Of a stretch of 64,000 nt of DNA, positions 8,093-17,138 are shown one piece after another (positions within the stretch are counted from its first letter, which is position 1; the number at the start of each line of letters is the position of its first letter). The translations under genes were made by a program, and so were the position numbers. The DNA comes from Dictyobacter arantiisoli (GTDB lineage Bacteria > Chloroflexota > Ktedonobacteria > Ktedonobacterales > Ktedonobacteraceae). The stretch spans positions 1 through 64,000 of the forward strand of contig NZ_BIXY01000034.1 in NCBI RefSeq assembly GCF_008326305.1, read 5' to 3'. Below the pieces are notes generated by a model that had not been told where the DNA came from, ran no database searches, and saw only the letters and a program-made list of their open reading frames with translations.

Positions 8093-8719
8093 CTATACCA
8101 GGGCGATCTGCGCAATCTCAGCGGCATCACCTTTACGGCGACCCAGCTTCGTAATACGCGTGTAGCCACCAGGACGACCGAGATAGCGAGGAGCCAGTTC
8201 ATCAAACAACTTCTTCACAACCAACTCATCGGGTAAAGCGCTCAAGATAAGACGGCGAGCATGCAACTCAATCACCATCGCGTCATAAGCAGCACGTAAA
8301 GCCTTCTCAGCATCATCCTCATTGGGAATGATTGCCAGCAGCTCGGCGCGGCGTGCTTTCAACTTATCTTCCTGGAATTTGCGGCCATTTGCGGTCAAAG
8401 GAGCCTTCTGAAGTTTCGCGCGGTCTTCGTTAGAAGCGACGGTATGTTTCAGAGAGAAGCGGCCTTTGCGAGCAAACTCCAGCACTTTGGTAGCCTGATC
8501 TGCATCAGAGACCACCACAGCCAGGTGTTTGCGGGCATCTTCGCGCCCTTTTACTGCCACAGAAATTAACTTTTCAACCTCGCCACGGATCGCGCGTGCG
8601 CGTGCTTCAGTGGTCTGAATACGGTCGTAACGGATGAGACCTGCCATCAGATTACGGCGCGCAGACCGACGTCGCGGCTCTGGCATACTCATCCGGTTGC
8701 CGGCAATTCGGTGCCTCAA
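8093..8719 (-). CDS. rplQ: 50S ribosomal protein L17 with ~90-residue internal insertion
   Basis: L17 binds near the peptide exit tunnel. Residues 1-58 (MRHRIAGNR, RNLMAGLI, RIQTTEARARAIR) and 151-208 (ELHARRLILSAL, VVKKLFDELAPRY, GGYTRITKLG, GDAAEIAQIALV) are normal L17. Between them lies an extra, highly charged, probably helical stretch of about 90 residues, making 208 residues instead of about 115-125. The start is TTG at 8717-8719 behind GGAGGA, one base after the rpoA stop, so translation is coupled. Both ends fit L17 and the frame is open throughout, so this is not a frameshift or fusion artefact. Confidence 0.95.
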   Translation of the reverse strand: MRHRIAGNRMSMPEPRRRSARRNLMAGLIRYDRIQTTEARARAIRGEVEKLISVAVKGREDARKHLAVVVSDADQATKVLEFARKGRFSLKHTVASNEDRAKLQKAPLTANGRKFQEDKLKARRAELLAIIPNEDDAEKALRAAYDAMVIELHARRLILSALPDELVVKKLFDELAPRYLGRPGGYTRITKLGRRKGDAAEIAQIALV

Positions 8720-8720
8720 C

Positions 8721-9701
8721 TCATTCCTCCATTTCGTGATCGCCGTCTAAATCGGCTCCGACGGTGCTGGTGCGCGGATTAGGCAGGAAGTTTCGCACAA
8801 GGAGGCGCTCGCGCAGCTCTTGTAAACTCTTCTCACCAAAATTGCGTACACCCAGAAGATCTTCCTCGTTCATCGAGAGAACCTGGCCAACCTTCGTAAT
8901 ATTGCTACGCTTCAAACAGTTGTAAGCGCGCACCGAAAGATCCAATTCTTCGATGGGAGTGTCATAAACCTTCGGCGGGATGGGCAAGCTGCTCAAAGGT
9001 GGTTTTTCAATCTCAGGTACCTGAGCACGATAATTGGCGAGCAAGGTAAAATGCCGCACCAGAATATCCGCGCTTTGACGCAACGCCTCATCAGGCGTAA
9101 TCGTCCCATCCGTCGTAATTTCAAGTACAATTTTGTCAAAATTGGTCATCTGACCTACACGTGTATGCTCAACGGTATAGTTTACCTTTTGCACAGGCGT
9201 ATAGATAGCATCGACCGGAATAACCCCAATCGGCTGATCATCTTTTGAGTCGGCAGGAACATAGCCTCTACCAGTCTCAACGACCAGCTCCATGTCAAGG
9301 CGAGCGTTTTCATTATCGAGAGTGGCGATATGCAGCTCTGGATTGACAATCTCTACCGTGCTGGGAGCAATAATATCGGCTGCAGTCACATCGCGCGCAC
9401 CGCTCACTTCCAGACGCATCGAAACGGGATGGTCCGAGAAAGAGCGCAGGCGCAGACGTTTAATGTTCAGCACGATATCAGTCACATCTTCCATCACATT
9501 CGGGATGTCCTGGAACTCATGTTGCACACCTTCGATCCGAATAGAGGTGACAGCCGCACCGGGTAACGAAGACAGCAACACACGCCGCAACGAATTACCC
9601 AGGGTCATACCATACCCCGCCTCTAACGGCTCAATATCATAGCTCGCATAATTCTCCTGAGTTTTTGTATTTCTTATGCGAGGCAGTGCAATATCTAGCA
9701 A
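8721..9701 (-). CDS. rpoA: RNA polymerase subunit alpha
   Basis: Alpha nucleates RNA polymerase assembly and contacts promoters and activators. The N-terminal domain shows EPLEAGYGMTLGNSLRRVLLSSLPG and the IEGVQHEF loop. The C-terminal domain shows LDLSVRAYNCLKRSNI and VRNFGEKSLQELRERL, including the residues that bind UP elements. Its 326 residues are normal. The start is TTG at 9699-9701 with AGG-rich sequence upstream. It lies between rpsD and rplQ, the classical alpha-operon order. The 247 bp separating it from rpsD hold nothing I can name. Confidence 0.97.
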   Translation of the reverse strand: MLDIALPRIRNTKTQENYASYDIEPLEAGYGMTLGNSLRRVLLSSLPGAAVTSIRIEGVQHEFQDIPNVMEDVTDIVLNIKRLRLRSFSDHPVSMRLEVSGARDVTAADIIAPSTVEIVNPELHIATLDNENARLDMELVVETGRGYVPADSKDDQPIGVIPVDAIYTPVQKVNYTVEHTRVGQMTNFDKIVLEITTDGTITPDEALRQSADILVRHFTLLANYRAQVPEIEKPPLSSLPIPPKVYDTPIEELDLSVRAYNCLKRSNITKVGQVLSMNEEDLLGVRNFGEKSLQELRERLLVRNFLPNPRTSTVGADLDGDHEMEE

Positions 9702-9948
9702 GGTTCTAACCTGCCTTTCTTTTTCTACCAGGTTCAGTAATGCTCACATGACCTATATAGCCAGGGAGACAGAGGCCAGAACGCTGGTAGTCCAAGAGTT
9801 CTTCGCCCTGGCGCGACCTGAAAACAGATCACTCAGGCACGGACCTAACCCTTCTAACACACATACCTGCGACACCTGGCAAACTACCCATTGTCGTACT
9901 AGCAAAGAGCGCGGGCATGTGCCATGAAGTCTCCGCCGACTCAACCTG

Positions 9949-10575
9949 TTATCGCTGATAGTACTCAACCACCATTTGCTCATCGAAGGGAAGCTCAAGG
10001 TCCGCCCGAGAGGGAATGGTGACGACACGGCCGGAAAGCGCATTGATATCCAGGCTCAACCAGGTAGGAATGCCCTTCTGGCTCAGCAGCTCGGCGCGTG
10101 TTTTGAAGTACTCTAAAGTTTTACTGCGATCACGTACGACGATAACGTCATTTGGCTTCGCAATGAAAGAAGGAATATCTGTCTTGCGGCCATTGACGGC
10201 AAAATGTCCATGATTCACCAATTGGCGAGCCTGAGCACGTGAATCGGCAAAACCAAGGCGATAGACCAGATTGTCCAAACGCATCTCCAGGATCTGCAGC
10301 AGATTCTCGCTGGTTTTACCAGGGCGGGTCGCGGCTAATCCGAAATGCTTGACAAACTGGCGCTCCAGGATGCCGTATGTGCGACGCACTCTCTGCTTCT
10401 CGCGCAACTGCTTGGAATAGCCAGACTCTTTACGAGCACGGCTGGTACCATGCTGACCAGGTTTTGTACTGCGGCGCTCTAAAGTGCACTTTGTCATGCA
10501 CTTGTCGCCCTTTAAGAAAAGTTTTACCCCTTCACGTCTGCACAAGCGGCAGACGGGACCGGTATAACGTGCCAT
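9949..10575 (-). CDS. rpsD: 30S ribosomal protein S4 (zinc form)
   Basis: S4 initiates assembly of the 30S body and in many bacteria represses its own operon. The N-terminus carries the zinc pattern C9-x2-C12 ... C26-x3-C30, the Zn-binding type rather than the Cys-free type. The S4 RNA-binding domain is visible as [32 protein letters not shown]. Its 208 residues are normal. ATG start at 10573-10575 behind GAGGAGG. It follows rpsK after 31 bp. Confidence 0.97.
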   Translation of the reverse strand: MARYTGPVCRLCRREGVKLFLKGDKCMTKCTLERRSTKPGQHGTSRARKESGYSKQLREKQRVRRTYGILERQFVKHFGLAATRPGKTSENLLQILEMRLDNLVYRLGFADSRAQARQLVNHGHFAVNGRKTDIPSFIAKPNDVIVVRDRSKTLEYFKTRAELLSQKGIPTWLSLDINALSGRVVTIPSRADLELPFDEQMVVEYYQR

Positions 10576-10606
10576 CGAATTCTATCCTCCTCACCGATCA
10601 AGCGGG

Positions 10607-11005
10607 CTATACACGACGACGTTTGGGTGGTCGGCAGCCATTGTGCGGAATAGGTGTAACATCTGTAATGGAAGTGACTGCGAGGCCAGCAGCCTGCAAC
10701 GAGCGAATCGCTGCCTCACGACCGGAACCTGGTCCTTTGACGAAAACGTCAATCTGGCGCAAACCATGATCCATGGCTTTGCGTGCCGCGCCTTCAGCCG
10801 TCACCTGCGCAGCATAAGGAGTGCTCTTACGTGAGCCTTTGAAGCCCTGACCACCCGCGCTACCCCATGAAAGAACGTTTCCATTAGGATCAGTGAGGGT
10901 TACAATCGTATTGTTGAACGTGGCCTGAATATGAGCCTGCCCACGGGGGACAGATTTCCGTTCACGCCGCCGAACTTTGCCAGTTGGTTTCTTCTTGTCT
11001 GCCAT
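10607..11005 (-). CDS. rpsK: 30S ribosomal protein S11
   Basis: S11 lies on the 30S platform by the mRNA exit. The 132-residue frame shows [40 protein letters not shown] and the terminal [18 protein letters not shown] block that defines the family. ATG start at 11003-11005. It follows rpsM by 21 bp and precedes rpsD, the usual alpha-operon order. Confidence 0.97.
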   Translation of the reverse strand: MADKKKPTGKVRRRERKSVPRGQAHIQATFNNTIVTLTDPNGNVLSWGSAGGQGFKGSRKSTPYAAQVTAEGAARKAMDHGLRQIDVFVKGPGSGREAAIRSLQAAGLAVTSITDVTPIPHNGCRPPKRRRV

Positions 11006-11026
11006 TTTTATTTACTCTCTCCTGCG

Positions 11027-11407
11027 CTACTTCTTCGCTGCTTTCTTCTTGCCTGCAACCGTGCGTTTTGGACCACGGCGGGTGCGTGCATTGGTGCGGG
11101 TACGTTGACCACGTACTGGCAGATTACGACGGTGGCGCATACCACGATAGCAGTTGATTTCGATCAGCCGTTTGATGTTCATATCAACTTCGCGGCGCAG
11201 ATCACCTTCAACTTTATGTTCGCGGTCGATTACTTCACGGAGACGATTGACTTCTTCTTCAGTCAGGTTTTTGACACGTGTATCGGGATTAATGCGTGTT
11301 CGTTCCAGGATCTTGCGGCTTGTCGTTAGCCCAATTCCATAGATGTAGCACAGCGAAATTTCCACACGTTTTTCTCGCGGAATGTCAACGCCGGCAATTC
11401 TTGCCAT
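11027..11407 (-). CDS. rpsM: 30S ribosomal protein S13
   Basis: S13 forms inter-subunit bridges in the 30S head and contacts P-site tRNA. I start it at ATG 11405-11407 ([17 protein letters not shown]), because TGGAGGAA lies just upstream; a longer frame to 11461 adds residues not typical of S13. The helix-two-turn-helix [14 protein letters not shown] and the basic tail [20 protein letters not shown] are diagnostic. 126 residues, normal. rpmJ lies 75 bp upstream. Confidence 0.97.
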   Translation of the reverse strand: MARIAGVDIPREKRVEISLCYIYGIGLTTSRKILERTRINPDTRVKNLTEEEVNRLREVIDREHKVEGDLRREVDMNIKRLIEINCYRGMRHRRNLPVRGQRTRTNARTRRGPKRTVAGKKKAAKK

Positions 11408-11482
11408 CTTTTCCTCCAGCTTTGCGTTTCGGCTTTCTACATTTCTGGCTTGCGCTCGCAACGCGAAATCCGAAACTCTTGA

Positions 11483-11599
11483 TTAGCCCTGTTTCTGTTT
11501 ATGTTTTGGGTCTTTGCTACAAATGACCATTACCACACGTTTGCGGCGAATGACCTTGCAGCTATCACAGCGCGGTTTCACCGAGGCGCTTACTTTCAT
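11483..11599 (-). CDS. rpmJ: 50S ribosomal protein L36 (zinc form)
   Basis: This short gene encodes a 38-residue L36: [20 protein letters not shown], then [18 protein letters not shown]. The zinc ligands C11, C14, C27 and H33 are all present. L36 joins rRNA domains near the base of the L7/L12 stalk. ATG 11597-11599 has a GAGGAG ribosome site upstream. Its place between infA and rpmM-type genes (infA-rpmJ-rpsM) matches the conserved order. Confidence 0.97.
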   Translation of the reverse strand: MKVSASVKPRCDSCKVIRRKRVVMVICSKDPKHKQKQG

Positions 11600-11876
11600 G
11601 TCTTGCCTCTCCTCACATTTGTCTTAATGAGTTCACAATTGTTTGCTCACTGCCACTTGATAGATCACAGGCGCACGAGGCTTCCGTATCATGCTACTGG
11701 CAATGAGTGCCGCAGTTGGACTGAAAGAACCAATACGAACGGATTGATTCTCCCGGTTCCTTCTAGTCCAGCCTGGTTACCGAAATGATACCGATAGGAG
11801 AAAAGGAACAATGATGGGTGTACATCCAGCCCGACGTGTCGTCAGGATTACGCACCGGGTAAGCCGAAAGGCCTCA
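11600..11876. other. infA-rpmJ spacer
   Basis: I see no gene, terminator or convincing promoter in these 277 bp, although infA and rpmJ are usually tightly spaced. Possible leader function is unsupported. Confidence 0.3.
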
Positions 11877-12095
11877 TCATCGCGCACGCCATGTTATGCG
11901 TCCTCGAGTCAGGTCATAGGGGGACAGCACGACCCGCACCTTATCACCTGGTACGATACGTATAAAATTCATACGCATACGTCCCGACAAGACGGCCAGA
12001 ACCTGATGGCTTTCGTCGATCTCTACTTTGAACATGGCATTGGGGAGGGATTCTAAAATCTTGCCCTCAACCTCAATTTCATCCTTTTTTGGCAT
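11877..12095 (-). CDS. infA: Translation initiation factor IF-1
   Basis: IF-1 is the small S1/OB-fold factor that blocks the ribosomal A site during initiation. The 72-residue frame shows [38 protein letters not shown] and [18 protein letters not shown], all diagnostic. Usually map sits between adk and infA; it is absent here. The gene lies below a terminator-like hairpin (12226-12252) and a TATAAT box (12194-12199), so it may have its own promoter. Confidence 0.97.
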   Translation of the reverse strand: MPKKDEIEVEGKILESLPNAMFKVEIDESHQVLAVLSGRMRMNFIRIVPGDKVRVVLSPYDLTRGRITWRAR

Positions 12096-12193
12096 AACAT
12101 CCTTTCCCTAGCGGCGGGACAACATTCGCTATTTCCTGCGTATATCTTTACCAGATGTGCAGCGCGCGGCAGCCTTCGCACGTGCATTCGCGG

Positions 12194-12199
12194 ATTATA
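12194..12199 (-). promoter_or_regulatory. Candidate -10 box for infA and downstream genes
   Basis: A perfect TATAAT on the minus strand lies 99 bp upstream of the infA start, just past a terminator-like hairpin. The -35 position is poor (TTTCAC at 17-base spacing). If real, it restarts transcription for infA-rpmJ-rpsM-rpsK-rpsD-rpoA. Confidence 0.4.
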
Positions 12200-12225
12200 C
12201 TGCAGTTTCAATGCGCGTGAAAGTA

Positions 12226-12252
12226 CAAAAGGGCAGCAGTTGTTACTGCTGC
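12226..12252 (-). terminator. Terminator-like hairpin between adk and infA
   Basis: GCAGCAG (12233-12239), a 6-base loop and CTGCTGC (12246-12252) are followed on the minus strand by CCTTTT. The stem is short but GC-rich. It may terminate or attenuate read-through from secY-adk. Confidence 0.45.
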
Positions 12253-12545
12253 AGCCAACTACGGATTATAGCACACTTTCTCCGAGGTGTCGAGTGGGAA
12301 AATGTATCATAGCCAGAAGTATGTACTAAACTGCTTGATTCAACTACACGTCTCAGTGGGAGCACAACCTCCACATCATCAACTTCTATCGTCGTATGCC
12401 GCCGCGCGCCTCACGTATAGCGCTATCGCGTTCCATTCCGCCAGCTTGACTCAACACATTTCAGTCAGAACGGCATATGGTACTATGTTACAACGTTTCG
12501 GCATCAAAGGCAATATCCAAATTGCGCATATCAGGATTTCCTCAT

Positions 12546-12780
12546 TCTCTCACCTACCGCCTACGGCGGCCAGAAGAGAGGAGGACGTGGGGACACCCCA
12601 CACCCCGGCAGGGGGACCGCGGTCCCCCTGCACCCCCTGCAAGCGGATTTGCAGAGGGGCTTTTCCTCTACATCCTCACATGCAGGATTGCAAAGGGCGG
12701 CTAGCCCTTTGCCGGGGTTTGGGGTGTCCCCAAAATTACTTTTTTTCTCGCCGCCGCAGGCGGCGGGAGAAAGTCACATT
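12546..12780. repeat. GC-rich intergenic repeat, copy 1
   Basis: This block is made of nested inverted repeats. CAGGGGGACCG and its inverse form a perfect 22-bp palindrome at 12609-12630, GGCTAGCC lies within AAAGG..CCTTT near 12695-12712, and CCGCCGC..GCGGCGG lies near 12751-12769. Related blocks occur at 50920-51013 (inverted) and 62116-62275, so it belongs to a dispersed extragenic family. It fills the 725-bp gap where map would normally be. The neighbouring 12253-12545 holds nothing I can name. Confidence 0.6.
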
Positions 12781-12820
12781 CCCTGACATCCCTTCAGATG
12801 AATAAGAAAGCCCTGATAGA

Positions 12821-13474
12821 CTATTGATAGTTTTTTACAAGCTCTATCAGGCTTCGTGAAACCACCTCAATACGACGATTCCCATCGATCTTAGCCAGCT
12901 TATGCTGTTGATCGTAATAATCGAGTAAATGAATGGTCTCATGAAAAAAAATGTCTAACCGTTTCTCTATAGCAGCACCAGTGTCATCTGCACGTTGATA
13001 CAACTCACTGCCATCCAGATCACAAATACCTGGGACTTTTGGAGGATCCGTGTCAATATTATAGACATGTTGATTGGCCCGGCAGATATAGCGTCCTGAA
13101 AGTCGATGTAAGAGCTCCTCACGCGGAACCTCCAGGTAAATACTACAATCAATGGACCGACCAGCAGCTAGTAATCCTTCATCCAGTGCCTGCGCCTGCG
13201 CGATTGTCCGTGGAAAGCCATCCAACAGGATGCCATCCCGGATGTATTCAGGTTTAGAAATATGCTCTAACACCATCGCTACGGTCAACTCGTCCGGGAC
13301 CAATTCCCCACGATCAAAGTAAGCCTGTGCTTGCTTGCCGAACGCTGTACCTTCTGCAGACGCCTTACGAAACAGGTCACCACTTGACACATGATGCATA
13401 CCCAGCTCATTCGCCAGATACTTTGCCTGTGTCCCCTTCCCCGACCCCTGTGCACCGATCAGGATAATATTCAC
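12821..13474 (-). CDS. adk: Adenylate kinase
   Basis: Adenylate kinase interconverts AMP+ATP and 2 ADP. I start it at GTG 13472-13474 (NIILIGAQGSGKGTQAKYL), behind GGAGGG; the frame extends upstream to 13537 but those residues are not family-like. The P-loop is GAQGSGKGTQ, the AMP site GDLFRKA and DGFPRT. The long LID is of the zinc type, but the first ligand pair (C-x2-C in B. subtilis) reads C-RAN here, so one cysteine is missing; PGICDLDG keeps the second pair. 217 residues. It follows secY by about 100 bp. Confidence 0.95.
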   Translation of the reverse strand: MNIILIGAQGSGKGTQAKYLANELGMHHVSSGDLFRKASAEGTAFGKQAQAYFDRGELVPDELTVAMVLEHISKPEYIRDGILLDGFPRTIAQAQALDEGLLAAGRSIDCSIYLEVPREELLHRLSGRYICRANQHVYNIDTDPPKVPGICDLDGSELYQRADDTGAAIEKRLDIFFHETIHLLDYYDQQHKLAKIDGNRRIEVVSRSLIELVKNYQ

Positions 13475-13495
13475 GATAGCCCTCCGCCGGAAGGT

Positions 13496-13521
13496 CGAGG
13501 AAGTGCAGCATCGCACTTCCT
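13496..13521 (-). promoter_or_regulatory. 10-bp hairpin in the adk leader
   Basis: GAGGAAGTGC (13496-13505) and its perfect inverse (13512-13521) flank a 6-base loop, about 20 bases before the adk start codon and just ahead of its ribosome site. It has no U-run, so it is more likely an RNA processing or translation-control hairpin than a terminator. Confidence 0.4.
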
Positions 13522-13577
13522 CTGGAACGAGAGACATTTAAGGGAAAATAGCGCTATAGCCATTCTCCACTCCTTGT

Positions 13578-14909
13578 CTATGAAAGAAAGCCCGAATAGT
13601 TACGCATCACCATCTGTGACTCCAACTGCCGTACCGTGTCTAACACAACACCGACGGCAATCAAGAGTGAAGCAGCACTCAGTAATTGGTTACCACCTAC
13701 GCGAGCAATAAAAGGTAGAATCGTCACCAGGCCCAGGAACAATGCTCCTGCCAGCGTGATGCGGTTCAGAATATTAAAAAGATAGCGACTGGTTGGTTCA
13801 CCAGGGCGATAGCCAGGGATAAACGCACCTTGCTTCTGCAGATTTTCTGGAATATTCTGCTGCTGCCACATCACATAGGCATAAAAATATGTGAAGGCAA
13901 CGACGAGCAAGAAGTTGATCGCCCAGTACCACCAATCATTGGTATTAATAACGTAGAGTGAGATCCACAAAGAGGTATCTTTAATCCACGCAACGCTGCT
14001 TGTACTGAGATAGCGCACAATAACCGTTGGGAACAACAGCATCGAGGATGCGAAGATCAGAGGGATCATACCTGCGCTATTGATCTGCATCGGGATGTAA
14101 GTCGTCTGTGCCGACCCAACCAGCATACCGCGTCCAACGCTCCGCTTGGTCGGATACTGAACAGGCACGCGACGCTGTCCCAGGTAAATATATACAATAC
14201 CAATAATCGTGATAACACCAATAATCAGGAACACACCAATACTTACGACCGCCTGGCCGCCACCGGACTGAGCTGCAGTTACACCCTGTGAAACATACTT
14301 TGGCAAATTGCTCAGAATGTTCGCCAGAATGATGATCGAGATACCGTTACCGATACCTTTCTCAGTAATCAACTCACCCAGCCAGACCAGAATCATCGTG
14401 CCTGCCACCAATGAGAACAAAATACCCCAGCTCTGCAACGCATATTGACTACTGAACAGGTTGAAGTTCGTCAGCACTTGTTCCTGTTGGAAGAGTGCAG
14501 CCTGACCCAGAGCTTGAAGGAAGGCAAGAGGTACAGCAATAATACGGGTGATCTGACTAAAACGAAGACGCCCTGACTCTCCCTGAGCAGACAAATTCTG
14601 CAACGCTGGAATAATAGGTTGCAAAAGTTGCATCACAATCGTGGCAGTGATGTAGGGATAGACAGAGAAAGAAACGATGGAAAAGCTCTGTAAGGAGCCG
14701 CCAGAAAAGACGTCCATCAGGCCAAGCAGTTGTCCAATACCACCTGAAGAGTTGCTATTGACAAGGCCACTTAACGCCTTCTGCTCAGCCGCATTCAAAG
14801 GAACATTGATATGAGCCAGGACGCGGAACACAAGTAGTATTCCAAGCGTGAAGAGGATCTTTTTACGTAGATCAGGAACTGTCCAGATACTACGCAGCTT
14901 TTCCCACAT
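13578..14909 (-). CDS. secY: Protein translocase subunit SecY
   Basis: SecY is the ten-helix channel of the general secretion pathway in the plasma membrane. The start MWEKLRSIWTVPDLRKKILF (ATG 14907-14909 behind AAGGAGG) is typical; a longer frame to 14936 lacks a ribosome site. Visible landmarks are the plug region LMDVFSGGSL, SVYPYITATIVMQLL, TEKGIGNGISIIILANI and the cytosolic loop QQNIPENLQKQGAFIPGYRPG. 443 residues, normal. It lies between rplO and adk as in classical spc operons. Confidence 0.97.
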   Translation of the reverse strand: MWEKLRSIWTVPDLRKKILFTLGILLVFRVLAHINVPLNAAEQKALSGLVNSNSSGGIGQLLGLMDVFSGGSLQSFSIVSFSVYPYITATIVMQLLQPIIPALQNLSAQGESGRLRFSQITRIIAVPLAFLQALGQAALFQQEQVLTNFNLFSSQYALQSWGILFSLVAGTMILVWLGELITEKGIGNGISIIILANILSNLPKYVSQGVTAAQSGGGQAVVSIGVFLIIGVITIIGIVYIYLGQRRVPVQYPTKRSVGRGMLVGSAQTTYIPMQINSAGMIPLIFASSMLLFPTVIVRYLSTSSVAWIKDTSLWISLYVINTNDWWYWAINFLLVVAFTYFYAYVMWQQQNIPENLQKQGAFIPGYRPGEPTSRYLFNILNRITLAGALFLGLVTILPFIARVGGNQLLSAASLLIAVGVVLDTVRQLESQMVMRNYSGFLS

Positions 14910-15019
14910 AGGAGCCTCCTTTTGCGAAAAACGCAAACACAGGACAAAGCGTGAAAGCTATTGCAAGAAGTAACAAGAAGCCAAGGAAGCAGAAAACTAC
15001 CTCCCTGGCGTTGTATCAG

Positions 15020-15547
15020 CTACTTTGCAGCTTCAGCTGTAGTCGTGTCTTCGTCTTTACGACGTTTGGTCTTCTCATAGACCCGTGTTGGGATAATCTC
15101 CACGCTACCACCAGCGGCCTCGATCTTTGCTTTGGCAGACGCAGAAAACTTATGCGCATACACGGTTAAAGCACGATCAAGTTCACCATCGCCAAGGATT
15201 TTGATTAATCCTTTACTCTGAGCGACCGTTGCCAGTTTCTGTGAAACCAGATCCGCTGGATGGATCTGTGAACCAGCCTCAAACAACTCGAGGTCTACAA
15301 TATTAACAATAGTATAATCATCGCGGAAAACACTGGTGCCATTGCCAAGACCGCGAACGAATGGTAACCGTTTGGAAAGACGTGTCTGACCACCATTGAA
15401 TGAGCGGTTAACATGTCCACCCGAACGTGCCTTCTGTCCTTTTGTGCCACGTCCAGCGGTTTTACCGCGGCCAGAACCGTGACCACGTCCAAGACGGCGC
15501 TCAGTTTTGTGTGAACCGGGAGCTGGACGCAAATCAGAGAGTTTCAC
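15020..15547 (-). CDS. rplO: 50S ribosomal protein L15
   Basis: L15 is a late-assembly 50S protein. It starts at GTG 15545-15547 ([20 protein letters not shown]), seven bases after GAGGAG; the TTG at 15553 would be only one base from that site. The Gly/Arg-rich N-terminus [19 protein letters not shown] and the C-terminal domain ending in a basic tail are typical. 175 residues, about 25 longer than usual, mostly in the C-terminal tail. It overlaps rpmD by 14 bp. Confidence 0.95.
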   Translation of the reverse strand: MKLSDLRPAPGSHKTERRLGRGHGSGRGKTAGRGTKGQKARSGGHVNRSFNGGQTRLSKRLPFVRGLGNGTSVFRDDYTIVNIVDLELFEAGSQIHPADLVSQKLATVAQSKGLIKILGDGELDRALTVYAHKFSASAKAKIEAAGGSVEIIPTRVYEKTKRRKDEDTTTAEAAK

Positions 15548-15728
15548 TGACAATCTCCTCTACTTGAAGCATGTGGCTGACCTTACGAATCATACCACGG
15601 ATCGCTGGCTGATCTTCGTGCTCAACAGTATGTTGAAGTTTGTGCAAACCGAGAGCTTTGATCGTTGCCTTCTGATCTTTTGGGTAGCCAATAGAGCTTC
15701 GTACCCATTTTATACGCAGTTTTGCCAT
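15534..15728 (-). CDS. rpmD: 50S ribosomal protein L30
   Basis: L30 is a 64-residue protein with the ferredoxin-like fold. [20 protein letters not shown], then [20 protein letters not shown] and [12 protein letters not shown] match the family throughout. It sits 16 bp after rpsE and overlaps the rplO start, consistent with translational coupling. Confidence 0.96.
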   Translation of the reverse strand: MAKLRIKWVRSSIGYPKDQKATIKALGLHKLQHTVEHEDQPAIRGMIRKVSHMLQVEEIVSETL

Positions 15729-15744
15729 TTTTTTTCACCAAATC

Positions 15745-16440
15745 CTAGCGACGGCGATCACTGCCGCCACCGCGGCGATCTCCGCCACGATCACTGCCGC
15801 CGCCGCGGCGATCTCCGCCACGGTCACGACGACCGGCAACGGCACGGTTCTCACGAAGTTCTTCTTCTCGAGCAGCACGAGCAACCGCGGCCTGTTCAGC
15901 AGCGGCAGCATTGGCGGCGACGAGTTGTTCGGCACGGCGTTTACCCAGGAGCTCAACAACCGTCTTGCCACGGCGGGCAGCCTCGGCTTCAGCCGAACGC
16001 AGCTCACGCAAACCGGCAACACAGGCCTGAACAGTGTTCGCCTTGTTGGTGCTTCCCAGGGTCTTTGTCAGAATATCACGTACGCCAGCCGCTTCCATTA
16101 CCGCACGGACAGCGCCACCAGCGATAACACCGGTACCAGGGGCGGCAGGCTTCAACAAGACTTCAGACGCACCGAAGGAGGCCTTTACAGAAAAAGGAAG
16201 GGTTGTACCGTTCAAAGGAACCTCAACCAGATTTTTCTTGGCATCCTCGACACCCTTACGGATAGCCTCGGTATATTCTCCTGCTTTGCCAAAGCCGAAA
16301 CCCACATGTCCATTGCGGTCGCCAACCACGACCAGAGCACGAATGCTAAAGCGTCGGCCGCCTTTAACGACCTTGGAGACACGGCTTACTTCCACCACTG
16401 TCTCTTCAAGGTTCAGTTTTGAAGCATCTATTCTTGCCAT
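15745..16440 (-). CDS. rpsE: 30S ribosomal protein S5 with Arg/Gly-rich tail
   Basis: S5 takes part in decoding fidelity and 30S body assembly. The double-stranded-RNA-like domain ([33 protein letters not shown]) and the C-terminal domain ([19 protein letters not shown]) are normal to about residue 170. The rest is an unusual extension: an Ala-rich helix, then a tail in which [11 protein letters not shown] is repeated. The tail is coded by two perfect or near-perfect 33-bp tandem copies at 15756-15788 and 15789-15821. Total 231 residues against about 165. ATG start with GAGGAG a little far upstream. Confidence 0.96.
   Translation of the reverse strand: MARIDASKLNLEETVVEVSRVSKVVKGGRRFSIRALVVVGDRNGHVGFGFGKAGEYTEAIRKGVEDAKKNLVEVPLNGTTLPFSVKASFGASEVLLKPAAPGTGVIAGGAVRAVMEAAGVRDILTKTLGSTNKANTVQACVAGLRELRSAEAEAARRGKTVVELLGKRRAEQLVAANAAAAEQAAVARAAREEELRENRAVAGRRDRGGDRRGGGSDRGGDRRGGGSDRRR
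15756..15821. repeat. Two tandem 33-bp repeats in the rpsE tail
   Basis: The unit GATCACTGCCGCC.CCGCGG... occurs twice head to tail with one difference (A/G at position 14). It codes for the [11 protein letters not shown] unit of S5. In-frame copy-number change would only lengthen or shorten the tail. Confidence 0.85.
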
Positions 16441-16598
16441 TATTTTTGTCTTATCTCCTCTAAATTCATGCGTGTTGTTGTGCCAGCCCGGAAAATGCCA
16501 GGCATAGTCATGTCATAAGTGTGGCTTCCACGTATCTCTAGCGTGTGTCAAGCCACTTTCATTCCAGCATCACACGCATGGAAGGTTGTCTCGTGGGT

Positions 16599-17138
16599 CT
16601 AGAATTCCAGACCTGTCTCACGAGCGCCTTCAGCAAGTGCGGCAACTCGCCCATGATAGGCGTAGCCAGCACGATCAAAGACAACTCGGGTGACGCCTTT
16701 TTCTTTCGCACGCGCGGCAACAATCTTACCCACCTCGTGAGCAAGCGCGACCCTACGGTTGCTGGCAATACCAGACAGTTGCTCAACAGGAGATTTCTTT
16801 GCCTTCTTCTCCGCAACAGCCTGTGCTGGCTTCGCGCCCTTGCCTTTTCTGGCGGGTGCTTCAGCGGCGGCTTCAACAGCTGCTGGCTCTTCGGCTGAGG
16901 TGGTGCTGGCGGTAGGTGTCCAGGAAGACGACTCTGGGTTAAAGCTCTTCAGGCTCTCCTCTAATGAGGAAGCGGCAGCCAGAGTCTTGCCGGTCGTATC
17001 GTCGATGACCTGTGCATAGATATGGTTTCCGCTGCGGAACACATTGAGGCGTGGACGTGACGAGGTACCCTCGAGATGGCGTCGTATACGCTGGTGCCGC
17101 CGCAGCCGCGCCTTGTTGGCTTCAAATTTCTTAATCAT
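16599..17138 (-). CDS. rplR: 50S ribosomal protein L18 with internal Ala/Lys-rich insertion
   Basis: L18 binds 5S rRNA. Residues 1-60 ([34 protein letters not shown]) and 123-179 ([40 protein letters not shown]) are standard L18. Between them lies about 60 residues of low-complexity sequence rich in Ala, Glu and Lys ([19 protein letters not shown] and similar), giving 179 residues instead of about 120. The ATG at 17136-17138 has no strong ribosome site. It is isolated from rplF by 421 bp and from rpsE by 158 bp. Confidence 0.94.
   Translation of the reverse strand: MIKKFEANKARLRRHQRIRRHLEGTSSRPRLNVFRSGNHIYAQVIDDTTGKTLAAASSLEESLKSFNPESSSWTPTASTTSAEEPAAVEAAAEAPARKGKGAKPAQAVAEKKAKKSPVEQLSGIASNRRVALAHEVGKIVAARAKEKGVTRVVFDRAGYAYHGRVAALAEGARETGLEF

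Noticed and set aside
12287-12805. 172-residue plus-strand frame across the GC-rich repeat
   Set aside because: Its composition follows the palindromic repeat (strings of Pro, Gly, Arg), it has no ribosome site and is not family-like.
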